Assembly (NCBI GenBank): GCA_914767715.1
Contig: OU612071.1
Span: forward strand, 2,296,001-2,356,000
Source of the DNA: Membranipora membranacea
Taxonomy: Eukaryota > Bryozoa > Gymnolaemata > Cheilostomatida > Membraniporidae
DNA length: 60,000 nucleotides
Reading direction: 5' to 3'
Under the pieces are notes generated by a model. The model had not been told where the DNA came from and made no database searches. It was given only the letters and a program-made list of their open reading frames with translations. How positions within the stretch are numbered: the stretch's first letter is position 1; each line of letters begins with the position of its first letter. The position numbers and the translations under genes were made by a program. Below are positions 34,654 to 45,190 of this stretch, in pieces.

Positions 34654-37431
34654 TTAGAAAAAAGCAATAAATATACTGTGACCTCCAAGTGATGCCCAGT
34701 ATAAAGCTGTCCTACCAGCCCTATCTTCTTTAGAGATGAGCTGCAGCTGCTGTTCTGATGTTAGATTACATAATAAAGCCTTCGCTGTGTCTGCGTCACC
34801 TTCCTTTGATGCGAGGTGTAAAGCTGTCATTCCATGCTCATCTTCTATAGGGATCAGCTTCAGTTGCTTCTCTGGTGTTAGATTATCTAATAAAGCCTTC
34901 ATTGTGTCTGTGTGACCTCTCAGTGATGCCAAGTGTAAAGCTGTCATTCCATGCTCATCTTCTATAGGGATGATCTTCAGTTGCTGCTCTGGTGTTAGAT
35001 TATCTAATAAAGCCTTCACTGCGTCTGTGTGACCTCCGAGTGATGCCCAGTATAAAGCTGTCATACCATCGTTATCCTCTATAGAGATGAGCTGAATCTG
35101 CTGATCTGGTGTTAGATTATCTAATAGAGCCTTCACTGTGTCTGTGTGACCTTTTTTTGATGCCCAGTGTGAAGCTGTCTCACCCTTCTTATCCGCTATA
35201 GATATGAGCTGCAGCTGCTTTTCTGGTGTTAGATTATCTAATAAAGCCTTCACTGTGTCTGTGTGACCTCCGAGTGATGCCCTGTGTAAAACTGTCATAC
35301 CATAGTTATCCTCTATAATAGAGATGAGCTTCAGCTTCTGTGATGGTGTTAGATTATCTAATAGAGCCTTCACTGTCTCTGTGTGACATTTTCTTGATGC
35401 CCAGTGTAAAGCTGTCCAAAAATCCTTATCAACTAAAGAGATGAGTTGCAGCTGCCGTTCTGGTGTTAGATTATCTAATAAAGCCTTCACTGTGTCTGTG
35501 TCACCTCTGAGTGATGCCCAGTGTAAGGCTGTCATTCCATGCTCATCTTCTATAGGGATGAGCTTCAGTTGCTGCTTTGGTGTTAGATTAGCTAATAAAG
35601 TCTTCACTGTGTCTGTGTGACCTTCCTTTGACGCAAAGTGTAAAGCTGTCATTCTATGCTCATCTTCTATAAGGATGAGCTTCAGTTGCTGCTTCGGTGT
35701 TAGATTATCTAATAAAGTCTTCACTGTGTCTGTGTGACCCTCCTTTGATGCCCAATGTAATGCTGTCCAACCATCCTTATCCTCTACAGAGATGAGCTGC
35801 AGCTGCTGTTCTGGTATTAGATTATCAAATGAAGCCTTCACTGTGTCTGTGTGACCTCCAAGTGATGCCCAGTATAAAGCTGTCCTACCACCCCTATCTT
35901 CTATAGAGATGAGCTGCAGCTGCTGTTCTGATGTTAGATTATCTAATATAGCCTTCACTGTGTCTGCGTGACCTTCCATTGATGCCCAGTGTAAAGCTGT
36001 CTGATCATCCTTATCTTTTATAGAGATGAGTTGAAGCTGCCGTTCTGGTGTTAGATTATCTAATAGAGCCTTCATTGTGTCTGTGTGACCTCTCAGTGAT
36101 GCCAAGTGTAACGCTGTCCTACCATCGTTGTCCTCTATAGAGATGAGCTGAAGCTGCCGACCTGGTGTTAGATTATCTAATAGAGCCTTCATTGTGTCTG
36201 TGTGACCATTTTTTGATGCCCAGTGTAAAGCTGTCCAACAATCCTTATCAACTAAAGAGATGAGTTGCTGCTGCCGTTCTGGTGTTAGATTATCTAATAA
36301 AGCCTTCATTGTGTCTGTGTGACCTCTCAGTGATGCCAAGTGTATCGCTGTCATTCCATCGTTATCCCCTATAGAGATGAGCTGAAGCTGCTGATCTGGT
36401 GTTAGATTATCTAATAGAGCCTTCACTGTGTCTGTGTGACATTTTTTTGATGCCCAGTGTATAGCTGTCTCACCCTTCTTATCAGCTATAGATAAGAGCT
36501 GCAGCTGCTTTTCTGGTGTTAGATTATCTAATAAAGCCTTCACTGCGCCTGTGTGACCTCCGAGTGATGCCCTGTGTAAAACTGTCATACCATAGTTATC
36601 CTCTATGATAGAGATGAGCTTCAGCTTCTGTTCTGGTGTTAGATTATCTAATAGAGCCTTCACTGTGTCTGTGTGACCATTTTTTGATGCCCAGTGTAAA
36701 GCTGTCCAACCATCCTTATCAACTAAAGAGATGAGTTCCAGCTGCCGTTCTGGTGTTATATTATCTAATAAAACCTTCACTGTGTCTGTGTGACCTCCGA
36801 GTGATGCCCAGTGTAAAACTGTCACACTAACATTATCCTCTATAATAGAGATGAGCTTCAGCTTCTGCTCTGGTGTTAGATTATCTAATAGAGCATTCAC
36901 TGTGCCTGTGTGACCTTTTGTTGATGCCCAATGTAAAGCTGTCCAACCATCCTTATCCTCTACAGAGATGAGCTGCAGCTGCTGCTCTGGTGTTAGCTTA
37001 TCTAATAAAGTCTTCACTGTGTCTGTGTGACCTCCGAGTGATGCCCAGTATAAAGCTGTCCTACCACCCCTATCTTCTATAGAGATGAGCTGCAGCTGCT
37101 GTTCTGGTGTTAGATTATCTAATAAAGCCTTCACTGTGTCTGTGTGACCTCCGAGTGATGCCCACTGTAAAACTGTCACACCAACATTATACTCTATAAT
37201 AGAGATGAGCTTCAGCTTCTTTTCTGGTGTTAGATTATCTAATAGAGCCTTCACTGTGTCTGTATGACCTTTTTTTGATGCCCAGTGTAAAGCTGTCCAA
37301 CCATCCTTATTCTCTATTGAGATGAGCTGCAGCTGCTTCTCTGGTGTTAGAGTATCTAATTCAGCTTTCACTGTGTCTCTGAGACCTTCCTGCGATGCAA
37401 GTAATAAAGGGTCTGATAAGCCAAGATCCAT
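34654..37431 (-). CDS. Giant ankyrin-repeat exon (925 codons, ~24 repeats)
   Basis: This single minus-strand ORF begins at the ATG at 37,431 (MDLGLSDPLLLASQ). Ankyrin repeats run almost end to end with the core G-x-TALHWAS-x-x-GHTDTVKALLDNLT. Each unit is about 38-39 residues instead of the usual 33, because of an added TPEQQLQLISIED-like segment. Units alternate between SLGGHTD and SKKGHTD forms, giving a dimer of about 77 residues. DNA identity between units is very high, pointing to recent expansion or gene conversion. The last unit stops at LGGH, where a donor is needed; the ORF's own end (34,654) then reads into intron-like sequence. Ankyrin arrays bind proteins. Being upstream on the same strand, it may be the N-terminal part of the nucleotidyltransferase-TPR protein, but exon phases do not prove it. 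Confidence 0.85.
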   Translation of the reverse strand: MDLGLSDPLLLASQEGLRDTVKAELDTLTPEKQLQLISIENKDGWTALHWASKKGHTDTVKALLDNLTPEKKLKLISIIEYNVGVTVLQWASLGGHTDTVKALLDNLTPEQQLQLISIEDRGGRTALYWASLGGHTDTVKTLLDKLTPEQQLQLISVEDKDGWTALHWASTKGHTGTVNALLDNLTPEQKLKLISIIEDNVSVTVLHWASLGGHTDTVKVLLDNITPERQLELISLVDKDGWTALHWASKNGHTDTVKALLDNLTPEQKLKLISIIEDNYGMTVLHRASLGGHTGAVKALLDNLTPEKQLQLLSIADKKGETAIHWASKKCHTDTVKALLDNLTPDQQLQLISIGDNDGMTAIHLASLRGHTDTMKALLDNLTPERQQQLISLVDKDCWTALHWASKNGHTDTMKALLDNLTPGRQLQLISIEDNDGRTALHLASLRGHTDTMKALLDNLTPERQLQLISIKDKDDQTALHWASMEGHADTVKAILDNLTSEQQLQLISIEDRGGRTALYWASLGGHTDTVKASFDNLIPEQQLQLISVEDKDGWTALHWASKEGHTDTVKTLLDNLTPKQQLKLILIEDEHRMTALHFASKEGHTDTVKTLLANLTPKQQLKLIPIEDEHGMTALHWASLRGDTDTVKALLDNLTPERQLQLISLVDKDFWTALHWASRKCHTETVKALLDNLTPSQKLKLISIIEDNYGMTVLHRASLGGHTDTVKALLDNLTPEKQLQLISIADKKGETASHWASKKGHTDTVKALLDNLTPDQQIQLISIEDNDGMTALYWASLGGHTDAVKALLDNLTPEQQLKIIPIEDEHGMTALHLASLRGHTDTMKALLDNLTPEKQLKLIPIEDEHGMTALHLASKEGDADTAKALLCNLTSEQQLQLISKEDRAGRTALYWASLGGHSIFIAFF

Positions 37432-37824
37432 TATTCTGCTCAGTCCAGTAGGTGGTTCTTATGTCTGATACCTAAATAATATAAATTTCAATGATTATAA
37501 TGAGCAGCATTCAAGAGTAAATATCAGTGCAGATTTCAATGGTTCATCTACAGATGGTTGTTTTGAGTTGGATGTGGAGTCCTCTTGTCATAGGAGGGAG
37601 AGAAGTTTTATTTAAATCACAATCCAGTCATCCACACAAAGCTTGATTTTGGATCGTGACTCAATACCAACTCCTTCTGTTACTACACTATTCTGTCTCA
37701 TTATGTTACACACAATTAGGTCCTAACTGTATATTGCGGTATTTCACAAATCTAGGGATGGAATTTGTTCATGACTGAGAAAAATTTTCAAAGATTAATA
37801 TGGCAAAGTTACATTGTTGTTGTT
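37432..37824. other. 5' region of the ankyrin gene
   Basis: Non-coding sequence upstream of the ankyrin ATG (minus-strand sense). No clear TATA box or first exon was identified. It leads into the dispersed repeat at 37,825. Confidence 0.4.
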
Positions 37825-38115
37825 ACTAGGGGTTTTAGAATAACTGATAAAACTAAACTCATTACAATCAATAGAACAGGCTCACCTCAAATCACTGTTA
37901 CAAATGTCTGACTTGCTCGAGCAAGATCTTCTCAGTACTGAGCTATCAGTGGATTGTCCTCTCTACTAGCCAACAGCCTTTTGGGTGACTCTACAAGTAA
38001 TATAATCCTCATATGAGTAATCTAGCTGTCCTCATGAGTATACATATTGCACAGTAAACAGTCATAAGTAGAGTCGCTCTCCCGATCTTGCCTTCTTCTT
38101 TTTTTCTTTGCTTTT
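37825..38115 (-). repeat. Dispersed repeat, copy B (inverted partner at 20.6-20.9 kb)
   Basis: This is the reverse-complement counterpart of 20,640-20,925. It lies between the ankyrin gene and the left end of the Gypsy element, 80-90 nt from the latter. It may belong to the ankyrin gene's promoter or untranslated leader. Confidence 0.75.
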
Positions 38116-38197
38116 TAGGTTGTGTCTATTTCTGTTGTACTTTTTTGGTGTTTTTGTCTGGATCCATAATATGTAATAAAAATATATATATTATGTA

Positions 38198-38202
38198 GTT
38201 GG
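38198..38202 (+). repeat. Target-site duplication GTTGG, left
   Basis: GTTGG directly precedes the 5' LTR TGTTATG and is repeated directly after the 3' LTR end ...CAGCTCA at 48,631-48,635. Confidence 0.9.
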
Positions 38203-38479
38203 TGTTATGTATTACAGTTTTGTTTTTATCCTTGAGTGGTTTCACTTTTTATAAGTGAAAGTCTTTTATGTTATCTATTACTTGATTGGTATTTCATTAT
38301 TGTAAAGCCTCTTATTATTGACTTATTTTAATCATTGGTCTGCTTCCTTTTTGTTATTAGTATATTAGATGTTAAACAAAGAAGATGCTTTGTTTAATAA
38401 GTTAAGAATAAATAAACTTCTTAGCTTAGGGTTTGAAAGCTAGCACAACCAAATAGATGTCCAATCCATGTACAGCTCA
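38203..38479 (+). repeat. 5' LTR
   Basis: A 277-nt repeat beginning TGTTATGTATTACAG and ending GTACAGCTCA. It matches 47,297-47,494 plus 48,562-48,630. It is followed by atggtgacgagatatag, where the primer-binding site should be; I cannot name the tRNA. Confidence 0.9.
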
Positions 38480-38858
38480 ATGGTGACGAGATATAGTGAT
38501 TTGAAGCCCACTGCTCAAGAAGAAAGAGACTCGGACTTCAACTGCAATCCAGAAGGAAATATTGTTCTAGGATATTCTTTCTAATTCTTTAGATTAAATT
38601 GTTATTTTTTATGCTCTTTTTGCAGCAGCACAGGCGCTTACCTGGTTGCAGTAAGCTCAGTAGGTCAAGGATTCAAACACTGGGCATAACTAGGGTAGCT
38701 TGAACATATACTAAGATGTACTCAGAGCTTTTAGCGGGCATACTCAGGGTGCAACATTTCCTTGGAGCTAGAAACTTGTTGGTGAGTGTTATTAGTTTGA
38801 GTCAAAATACAGTCTATGTAGGCTTATCTTTAGTGTAAGACAGTGAGTGTCAATCAAA

Positions 38859-39590
38859 ATGGCTACTGCTGTGTATTGTGATATAGATTAGTTTGATCTT
38901 GATGATGAGCAGGCTGACACATTGTGGGAAGAGTGGTGTGAAAGACTAGACTAATGTTTTATTGTAAATGCTGTTGACAAAACCAAAGAAACTGATGTTC
39001 CAAAGTGCAAGGCTATATTTCTGTCAAGAGTAGGCAGAAAGTGCTATTCGTTGATAAGAACACTGTGTCACCCACACAAACCAGACACCAAATAATTAGA
39101 TGATTTAAAAAAATTACAAATTTACAAAAATTGGTCAAAGGCCACCTGCCTCCAGCTCCTGTAGTCATAGCAGAGAGATATGTTTTTTATAATAGAAGAC
39201 AAACAGCGGATGAGACCGTTTCAGAGTTTTTAAATGCCTTGAGAAAACTAGCTGGGACATGTAGTTTTGAAGCATTTAGGGAGGAAGCACTGAAAGATAT
39301 GTTTGTGATTGGTCTACGTGACCGGGATACCCAGAAAAAACTTTTAGGTTAGCAAAACCGCAACTTAGTGGGTGCTTTCAATACAGCTCAAGGACATGAG
39401 CGTGATAGAAAGCATGTGGACAACATGACAGGAGAAATTCACAAACTTCAATTCTCAGGTAAGAAATCTAAAGATTTTAGAAATAAAGAGAGTACTAAAA
39501 GCTCTGGTGCTTGTTTCCATTGCGGTAAAGAAGGGCATTTCGAAGCTGACTGTCCATATAGGAAAAGTTTCACAGGCACAACTAAGTAAC
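38859..39590 (+). pseudogene. Gag of the Gypsy element
   Basis: The gag frame opens at the ATG at 38,859 and has in-frame stops TAG 38,889, TAA 38,952 and TAA 39,093. It shifts frame in A-rich sequence near 39,107-39,130, continues at 39,131 and meets another TAG at 39,350. Conserved parts are a capsid-like stretch (IAERYVFYNRR, then FLNALRKLAGTCSF and FVIGLRD) and, at 39,511-39,555, a CCHC zinc knuckle, C-F-H-C-G-K-E-G-H-F-E-A-D-C. The protein would pack the element RNA. The four nonsense codons are all TAG or TAA. Confidence 0.85.
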
Positions 39591-39615
39591 TAATAAACAC
39601 AAATATAGGAAACAA

Positions 39616-40139
39616 ATGGTTTACAAAGTGGATCAAACGCAATCAGTTGCTAGTTCTGATTACGATGATCATTTACATGCAGTTAGGGTGAGCAAAGTCG
39701 GTGAATTTAAAAGGGTAGGCATACCCCCATTTATGATACAGATGAGGGTAAATGATGTACCTTTAGATTTGGAACAAGACACAGGTGCTGCAGTGTCAGT
39801 TATATCACAAAAGCAGTTAAAAACCCTAGGTGTTGAAAAGTTGGAACCAAGTGACGTAGGCCTAACAACGATAACAGGGCAACCAATTAAAGTTCTTGGG
39901 GAATGTAAAGTAAATGTTAAGTATCCTGACGCTGTTTATACTGATATGCCTTTGATTGTTGCAGAGTCAAAGGGTCCTGTTCTACTTGGACGTGATTGGC
40001 TTGCAAAGATACAGGTAGACCGGAAGTTCATCAAGTCACTGAAGGAAAATAACCCAACTAGTCGTTTGGTACACAAGTACAGCACTTTGTTTGATGGTCA
40101 ACTTGGCAAGGTGAAAGATATTAAGGTGAAGCTATGCTG
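39616..40139 (+). pseudogene. Protease region of Gypsy pol
   Basis: The ORF at 39,616-40,140 carries the retropepsin active-site block DTGAAVSVIS near residues 55-64 and a downstream LLGRDWL block, the usual flap-distal motif of Ty3/Gypsy proteases. It runs toward the RT, which is in an overlapping frame from 40,134. The enzyme would cleave Gag-Pol. Confidence 0.85.
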
Positions 40140-40787
40140 AAAGAAGGGGCTACACCGCGATTTTTCAAACCAAGGTCAGTACCGTATACAGTGAGAGAAC
40201 CCATCAATGAGGAGCTGGACAGACTTGTGTCAGAAGGTATTCTTTCAAGGATTGATTACAGTGAGTGGGGAGCTTCAATAGTACCAGTGAAGAAGCCATC
40301 AGTAAAGTACAGAATATGTGGAGACTACTTTGTGACCATCCATCCACATCTGAAGGTGCCAGAACACCCGATGCCAAACATTGAAGAATTACTGACAAAG
40401 CTAAACGGAGGGGAAAAGTTTACTAAGCTGGATCTGTCTCAAGCATACCAATAGATTGAGTTTGACGAGGACTCTCAGGCTTATGTGGCTATCAACACTC
40501 ACTGTGGGTTGTTTGCACCAACCCGAGTCCCTTACGGCATATCAGCAGCTCCATCATTGTTTCAAAGTGTGATGGACAGAGTTCTCCAGGGTTTTGATTG
40601 TGGATGCTATCTTGATGACATCATTGTCACAGGAAAGAATGATCAGGAACATTTACAAAATCTGGAGGAAGTTTTGAGCCGTCTTAGCAAGTATGGTTTC
40701 AAGTTACAATGCTCCAAATGTGAATATATGATGCCTTCAATACAGTACCTAGGAAATGTGGTAGATAAGAATGGCATCAGGAAAGAT
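40134..40787 (+). pseudogene. Reverse transcriptase of Gypsy pol, part 1
   Basis: RT begins near 40,134. Blocks seen are EGILSRIDYSEWGASIVPVK, then a KLDLSQAYQ block with the motif A Asp, then FAPTRVPYGISAAPSLFQ (motif B region) and CYLDDIIVTG (motif C, with both catalytic Asp). A TAG at 40,452 breaks the frame right after SQAYQ, where Ty3/Gypsy proteins generally have Gln. The domain is cut at 40,787 by the inverted-repeat element and resumes at 45,194 (RT connection: SFLGLANRYRKFV). Confidence 0.9.
40785..40787 (+). repeat. Target-site duplication GAT of the inserted element, left
   Basis: GAT precedes the CACTG terminus at 40,788 and is repeated at 45,191-45,193 after CAGTG. Collapsing one copy restores the codon order of the Gypsy RT, which shows that the boundaries are exact. 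Confidence 0.9.
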
Positions 40788-43700
40788 CACTGCGTTTCAT
40801 ATCCAAGAATTGTCTGACAATTCTGTACAATTCTAGAATTGTCAGAAACTGACCTATATATCATTACCCAACCAGCAACCATTATTGTGTAATTAACCCT
40901 GCCTGCTAAATAAATTACTTTCATTATTGTTATTGTATAGTCATAGTATAAGCCTTTACAGTTCTAATCAATATCATACAATTGGATTGACATTTTATTC
41001 AATGAGTTTGTATTTAGATGACCAGGCAAGATATGCTGTAATGAATAGATATTGCTGTGCAAGGTAGCATCAAAATCTATATTGCGGGAGGCCCAGGTTC
41101 AAATCCCCGCCGGTGCAAATCTTTTCCTTTCGTTTCATCATGATGGAAAATGAAAGCATTCCATTCGAATTGTTGGCTCACAATTTTTGTAAGCACAGAA
41201 AACTGTTAGTAATGAGTATGATGACCCGACAAAATACTTATGTTCAACTCTTCTGTCTTGTACCATACCCTACGTTATATTTTGTGCAATCTGTTAATAT
41301 TGGCAGCAACTGCGTAAATAGAATACATCAGCTAAACTATGCTAGCATAAGTATCAGAAAACTTTGCTACTAATATAAATGTACAACATCGCTCCCAAGA
41401 TGAGCGAGGAGTTACTTTGTATCAACTGTCCTACATGCCAAAGTGGATAGAAGTGATATTATGTGAATGAGGCCATATTATCCACAGAACCACTGACTAC
41501 TGAAAACATGCTGACTGATGCTAAAAAAAACTCAAACTTGGTGTCACAGCAAGTAGTATGAGTACTGATTATTGGCATAGTCTAAACTACGCTCCTCGTG
41601 ATTATTGAGAGTGAATGGCTTTCAGCTATTTCTATTTGTTGGCCAAAGATGCTCTGAGCAGGGTGTTAGCTCTGAATGTTATGGTATGCGGGCTGAGGGA
41701 GGCAAAGGTAAATTAACTATCGTAAGCCTGGTATATATTCATTACCTGTCTACAAAGGAGCTCTTGATGTTATACTATATCATTCCCAGCCATCTCAGTT
41801 ATATGGTGTACAGGAAGCAATTTTGGCATATTTCTTTCTCACTCTTGGATGGTAGTTCCCTAGTAGGTGTTGGCACTAGTACAGATAGTATTAAAATGTT
41901 AGACGAGTGGCAACACCGTTTAAAGTAATAAATTTTAATCTGTCAGCTTGAGTGCCACAAGCAGGGAGGTTAGCCAATAACAGTCATAATTACATAATTA
42001 CCTTGATATCTTTGTTGTCAAAATTTTCAATTGTACAATTAAGTATAATTAACACGGTTTATTAATCCTTCATACACATTCCATTGCACTTGTAACAAGT
42101 CATCATGGCACACTTGTGGAATCAGAGAGACAGGTGTCATTGTAAGCTGACCTAACTTCCTGTCTTTTGCTGCTGATAATGAATGCGGTGAGTTTTGAAT
42201 TTCGCGAATATTCATTTTTATAATGATGGTTGTTTGGGTGTAATTGCAATCATGAGCATTCTTTGTCAGAAGAGTGAGGGGCGGGAAGTTGTAACATTTT
42301 ATGCAAAGAGCTAGATAATTGTCCAAATTCCATTTGTATATTTTTATCAAATTACTTCACCAAACTCTGCTTCAAAGGTCATCATTGTGCAGAGTTATTA
42401 TGCCAAGAATGAGATTGCCTCGCAAAAAAAACCTTAAATTCTCTGGCGCCCTTATTCTCCAGTATTTGCAAAAAGGTTTCATTGATTTTCTGCGTTTCTT
42501 GGTCAACTTCAAGAGTTGAGCCAGCATTATATGATAATCTGTGTCTTTAACCACAGGGTTGTCCATTTTTAAATCTACTGGTACCTTATAAGTTCTGTGA
42601 AGGTCGCCTATGAATGCCAGTGTAAACAAAATGAACATTCTGACTGGCTTATCTTGATTATGACTTCATGGGTAAATAACTTGGATACCAACAATACATC
42701 CAATTATGCTTGGCTAAGATGTTGATGTCAATTGAAAGGTAAACAATTGGCAAATGACACTGTGAGAATCTTGTTCAAATTCAATAAGCTAATCTCATTG
42801 AAAATGATCAGGCAGATTTAACTGCACATTGTAGCCATTAATTGCATTTTATGGTATATGAGTAGAGAGAAGCATGAGTAAATCGAACAGGCCTATCATT
42901 CAATGACACAATAGAACTCGTTTGTACAGAATGTCTGGTGGTCACTGTAAATTCTAAATTTATCAATGCAGCCGATAATAATAATCTGAGAGCTTTAAAA
43001 GATTATCTGCCAAGAGGCTGTCCAGGCAATAATTTATCGCTTTAAAATTTAACAGCTGTAATGGCCCTGCAAGCCCCTAATCTGGTTTTGTTGAAATGAT
43101 TGGAATTTCAGGTTGATAGAACCTTTAACATACCAAACTCTTTGATGCATGCAATTAATGGCTGCAGTGTACAGTTTGATCTGTCTGTCTGATCACTTTC
43201 AATGAGATTAGCTTATTATTAAATTTGAACAAGATTCTCACAGTGTCTATTTGCCAATTGTTTACCTTTCAGTTGACATCAACATCTTAGCCAAGCATAA
43301 TTGGATGTATTGTTGGTATCCAAGTTATTTACCCATGAAGTCATAATCAAGATAAGCCAGTAAGAATGTGAATTTTGTTTACACTGGCATTCATAGGCGA
43401 CCTTCAAAGAACTTATAAGGTACCAGTAGATCTAAAAATGGACAACCCTGTGGATAAACACACAGATTATCATATAATGCTGGCTCAACTTTTGAAGTTG
43501 ACCAAGAAGCGCGGAAAATCAATGAAACTTTTTTGTAAATACTGGAGAATAAGGGCGCCAGAGAATTTAAGGTTTTTTTGCGAGGCAATCTCATTCTTGG
43601 CATAATAACTCTGTACAATGACGAGCTTTGAAGCAGAGTTTGGTGAAGTAATTTGATAAAAATATACAAATGGAATTTGGGCAATTATCTAGTATTTTGC

Positions 43701-45190
43701 ATAAAATATTACAATTTCCTGCCCCCTCACTCTTCCGTCAAAGAATGATCATGATTGCACTTACACCCAAACAACCATCATTATAAAAATGAATATTCGC
43801 GAAATTCAAAACTCACCGCATTCATTATCAGCAGCAAAAGACAGGAAGTTAGGTCAGCTTACAATGACTGATTCCACAAGTGTGTCATGGTGACTTGCTA
43901 TAAGTGCAATGGAATGTGTGTGAAGGATTAACAAACAGTGTTAATTATACTTAATTGGACAATTAAAAATTTTGACAACAAGGATATCAAGGTAGTTATG
44001 TAATTATGCCTGTTATTGGCCAACCTCCCTGCTTGTGGCACTCAAGCTGACAGATTAAAATTAATTACATTAAATGGTGTTGCCACTAGTCTATCATTTT
44101 AATACTATCTGTACTAGTGCAAACACCTACTAGGGGACTACCATCCAAGAGTGAGATAGAACTATGCAAAAATTGTTTCCTGTACACCATATAACTGAGA
44201 TGGCTGAGAATGATATAATATAACATCAAGAGCTCCTTTGTAGACAGGTAACGAATATATACCAGGCTTACGATAGTTGATTTACCTTTGCCTCCCTCAG
44301 CCCACATACCATAACATTTAGAGCTAACTCCATGCTCAGAGCATCTTTGGCTAACAATAATAGAAATAGCTGAAAGTCATTCACTCTCAATAATCCCAAT
44401 GAGCGTAGTTTAGACTTTGCCAATACTTGCTGTGACACCAAGTTTGAGTTTCTTTTAGCATCAGTCAGCATATTTTCAGTTGTCTGTGGTTCTGTGGAAA
44501 ATATGGCCTCATTCACATATCACTTCTCTCCACTTAGGCATGTAGGACAGTTGATACAAAGTAATTCCTTGCTCATCTGGTGAGCGATTTTGAACATTTT
44601 TATTAGTAGCAAAGTTTTCTGATAATTCTGCTAGCATAGATAAGCTGATGTATTATATTTATGCAGTTGCTGCCAATATTAACAGATTGCACAAAATATA
44701 ACGTAGGGTATGGTACAACACAGAAGAGTTGGAAATAAGTATTTTGTCGGGTCATCATACTCATTACTAAGAGTTTTCTGTGCTTACAAATATTGTGAGT
44801 CAACATTTCGAATGGAATGCTTTCAATTTTTATCATAATGAAACGAAAAGAAAAGATTTGCCCCGGCGGGGATTTGAACCTGGGCCTCCCGCAATATAGA
44901 TTTTGATGCTACCTTGCACAGCAATATCTATTCATTACAGCATTTATCTTGCCTGGTCATCCAAATACAAACTCATTGAATAAAATGTCAATCCAGTTTT
45001 ATGATATTGACTAGAACTGTAAAGGCTTATACCATGACTATACAATAGCAATAATGAAAGTAATTTATTTAGCAGGCAGGGTTAATTACACAATAATGGT
45101 TGCTGGTTGGGTAATGATATATAGGTCAGTTTCTGACAATTCCAGAATTGTACAGAATTGTCAGACAATTCTTGGGTATGAAACACAGTG
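40788..45190 (+). mobile_element. 4.4 kb CACTA/EnSpm-like inverted-repeat (fold-back) element
   Basis: The two halves are reverse complements: about 40,788-42,858 pairs with about 43,120-45,190, leaving a ~260-nt centre. The termini read CACTG and the target duplication is 3 bp (GAT). Both fit the CACTA/EnSpm superfamily (CACTA/CACTG ends, 2-3 bp duplications), though very long arms are unusual for it. Near the ends, short words such as gaattgtc recur. ORFs inside (for example 41,605-41,928 and 44,086-44,516 on opposite strands) are matching halves of the palindrome and show no transposase motif, so the element is non-autonomous. The arms differ by scattered substitutions and small indels. 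Confidence 0.85.
41060..41125 (+). other. tRNA-like (pol III B-box) sequence in the left arm
   Basis: The word ggttcaaatcc matches a tRNA T-loop/B-box consensus and is flanked by gggaggccca and ccgccgg. An A-box-like word (tgctgtgcaaggtagc) lies about 35 nt upstream. It resembles a SINE head or pseudo-tRNA. The same sequence is present inverted in the right arm at about 44,853-44,918. Confidence 0.4.

Noticed and set aside
34446-37431. Direct splice of the ankyrin exon to the 34,595 exon
   Set aside because: The donors available at the ankyrin end are phase 1, while the acceptors seen need phase 0 or 2, so a direct join is not supported.
38859-39352. Alternative nuclear code with TAG/TAA read as Gln
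   Set aside because: The recoding pattern is confined to the decayed Gypsy element. Other genes in the window end at TAA, TAG or TGA normally and the element also has frameshifts, so ordinary decay explains it.
41113-44836. ORFs in the palindromic element as captured genes
   Set aside because: Left- and right-arm ORFs are mirror copies of the same AT-rich sequence and have no protein motif.
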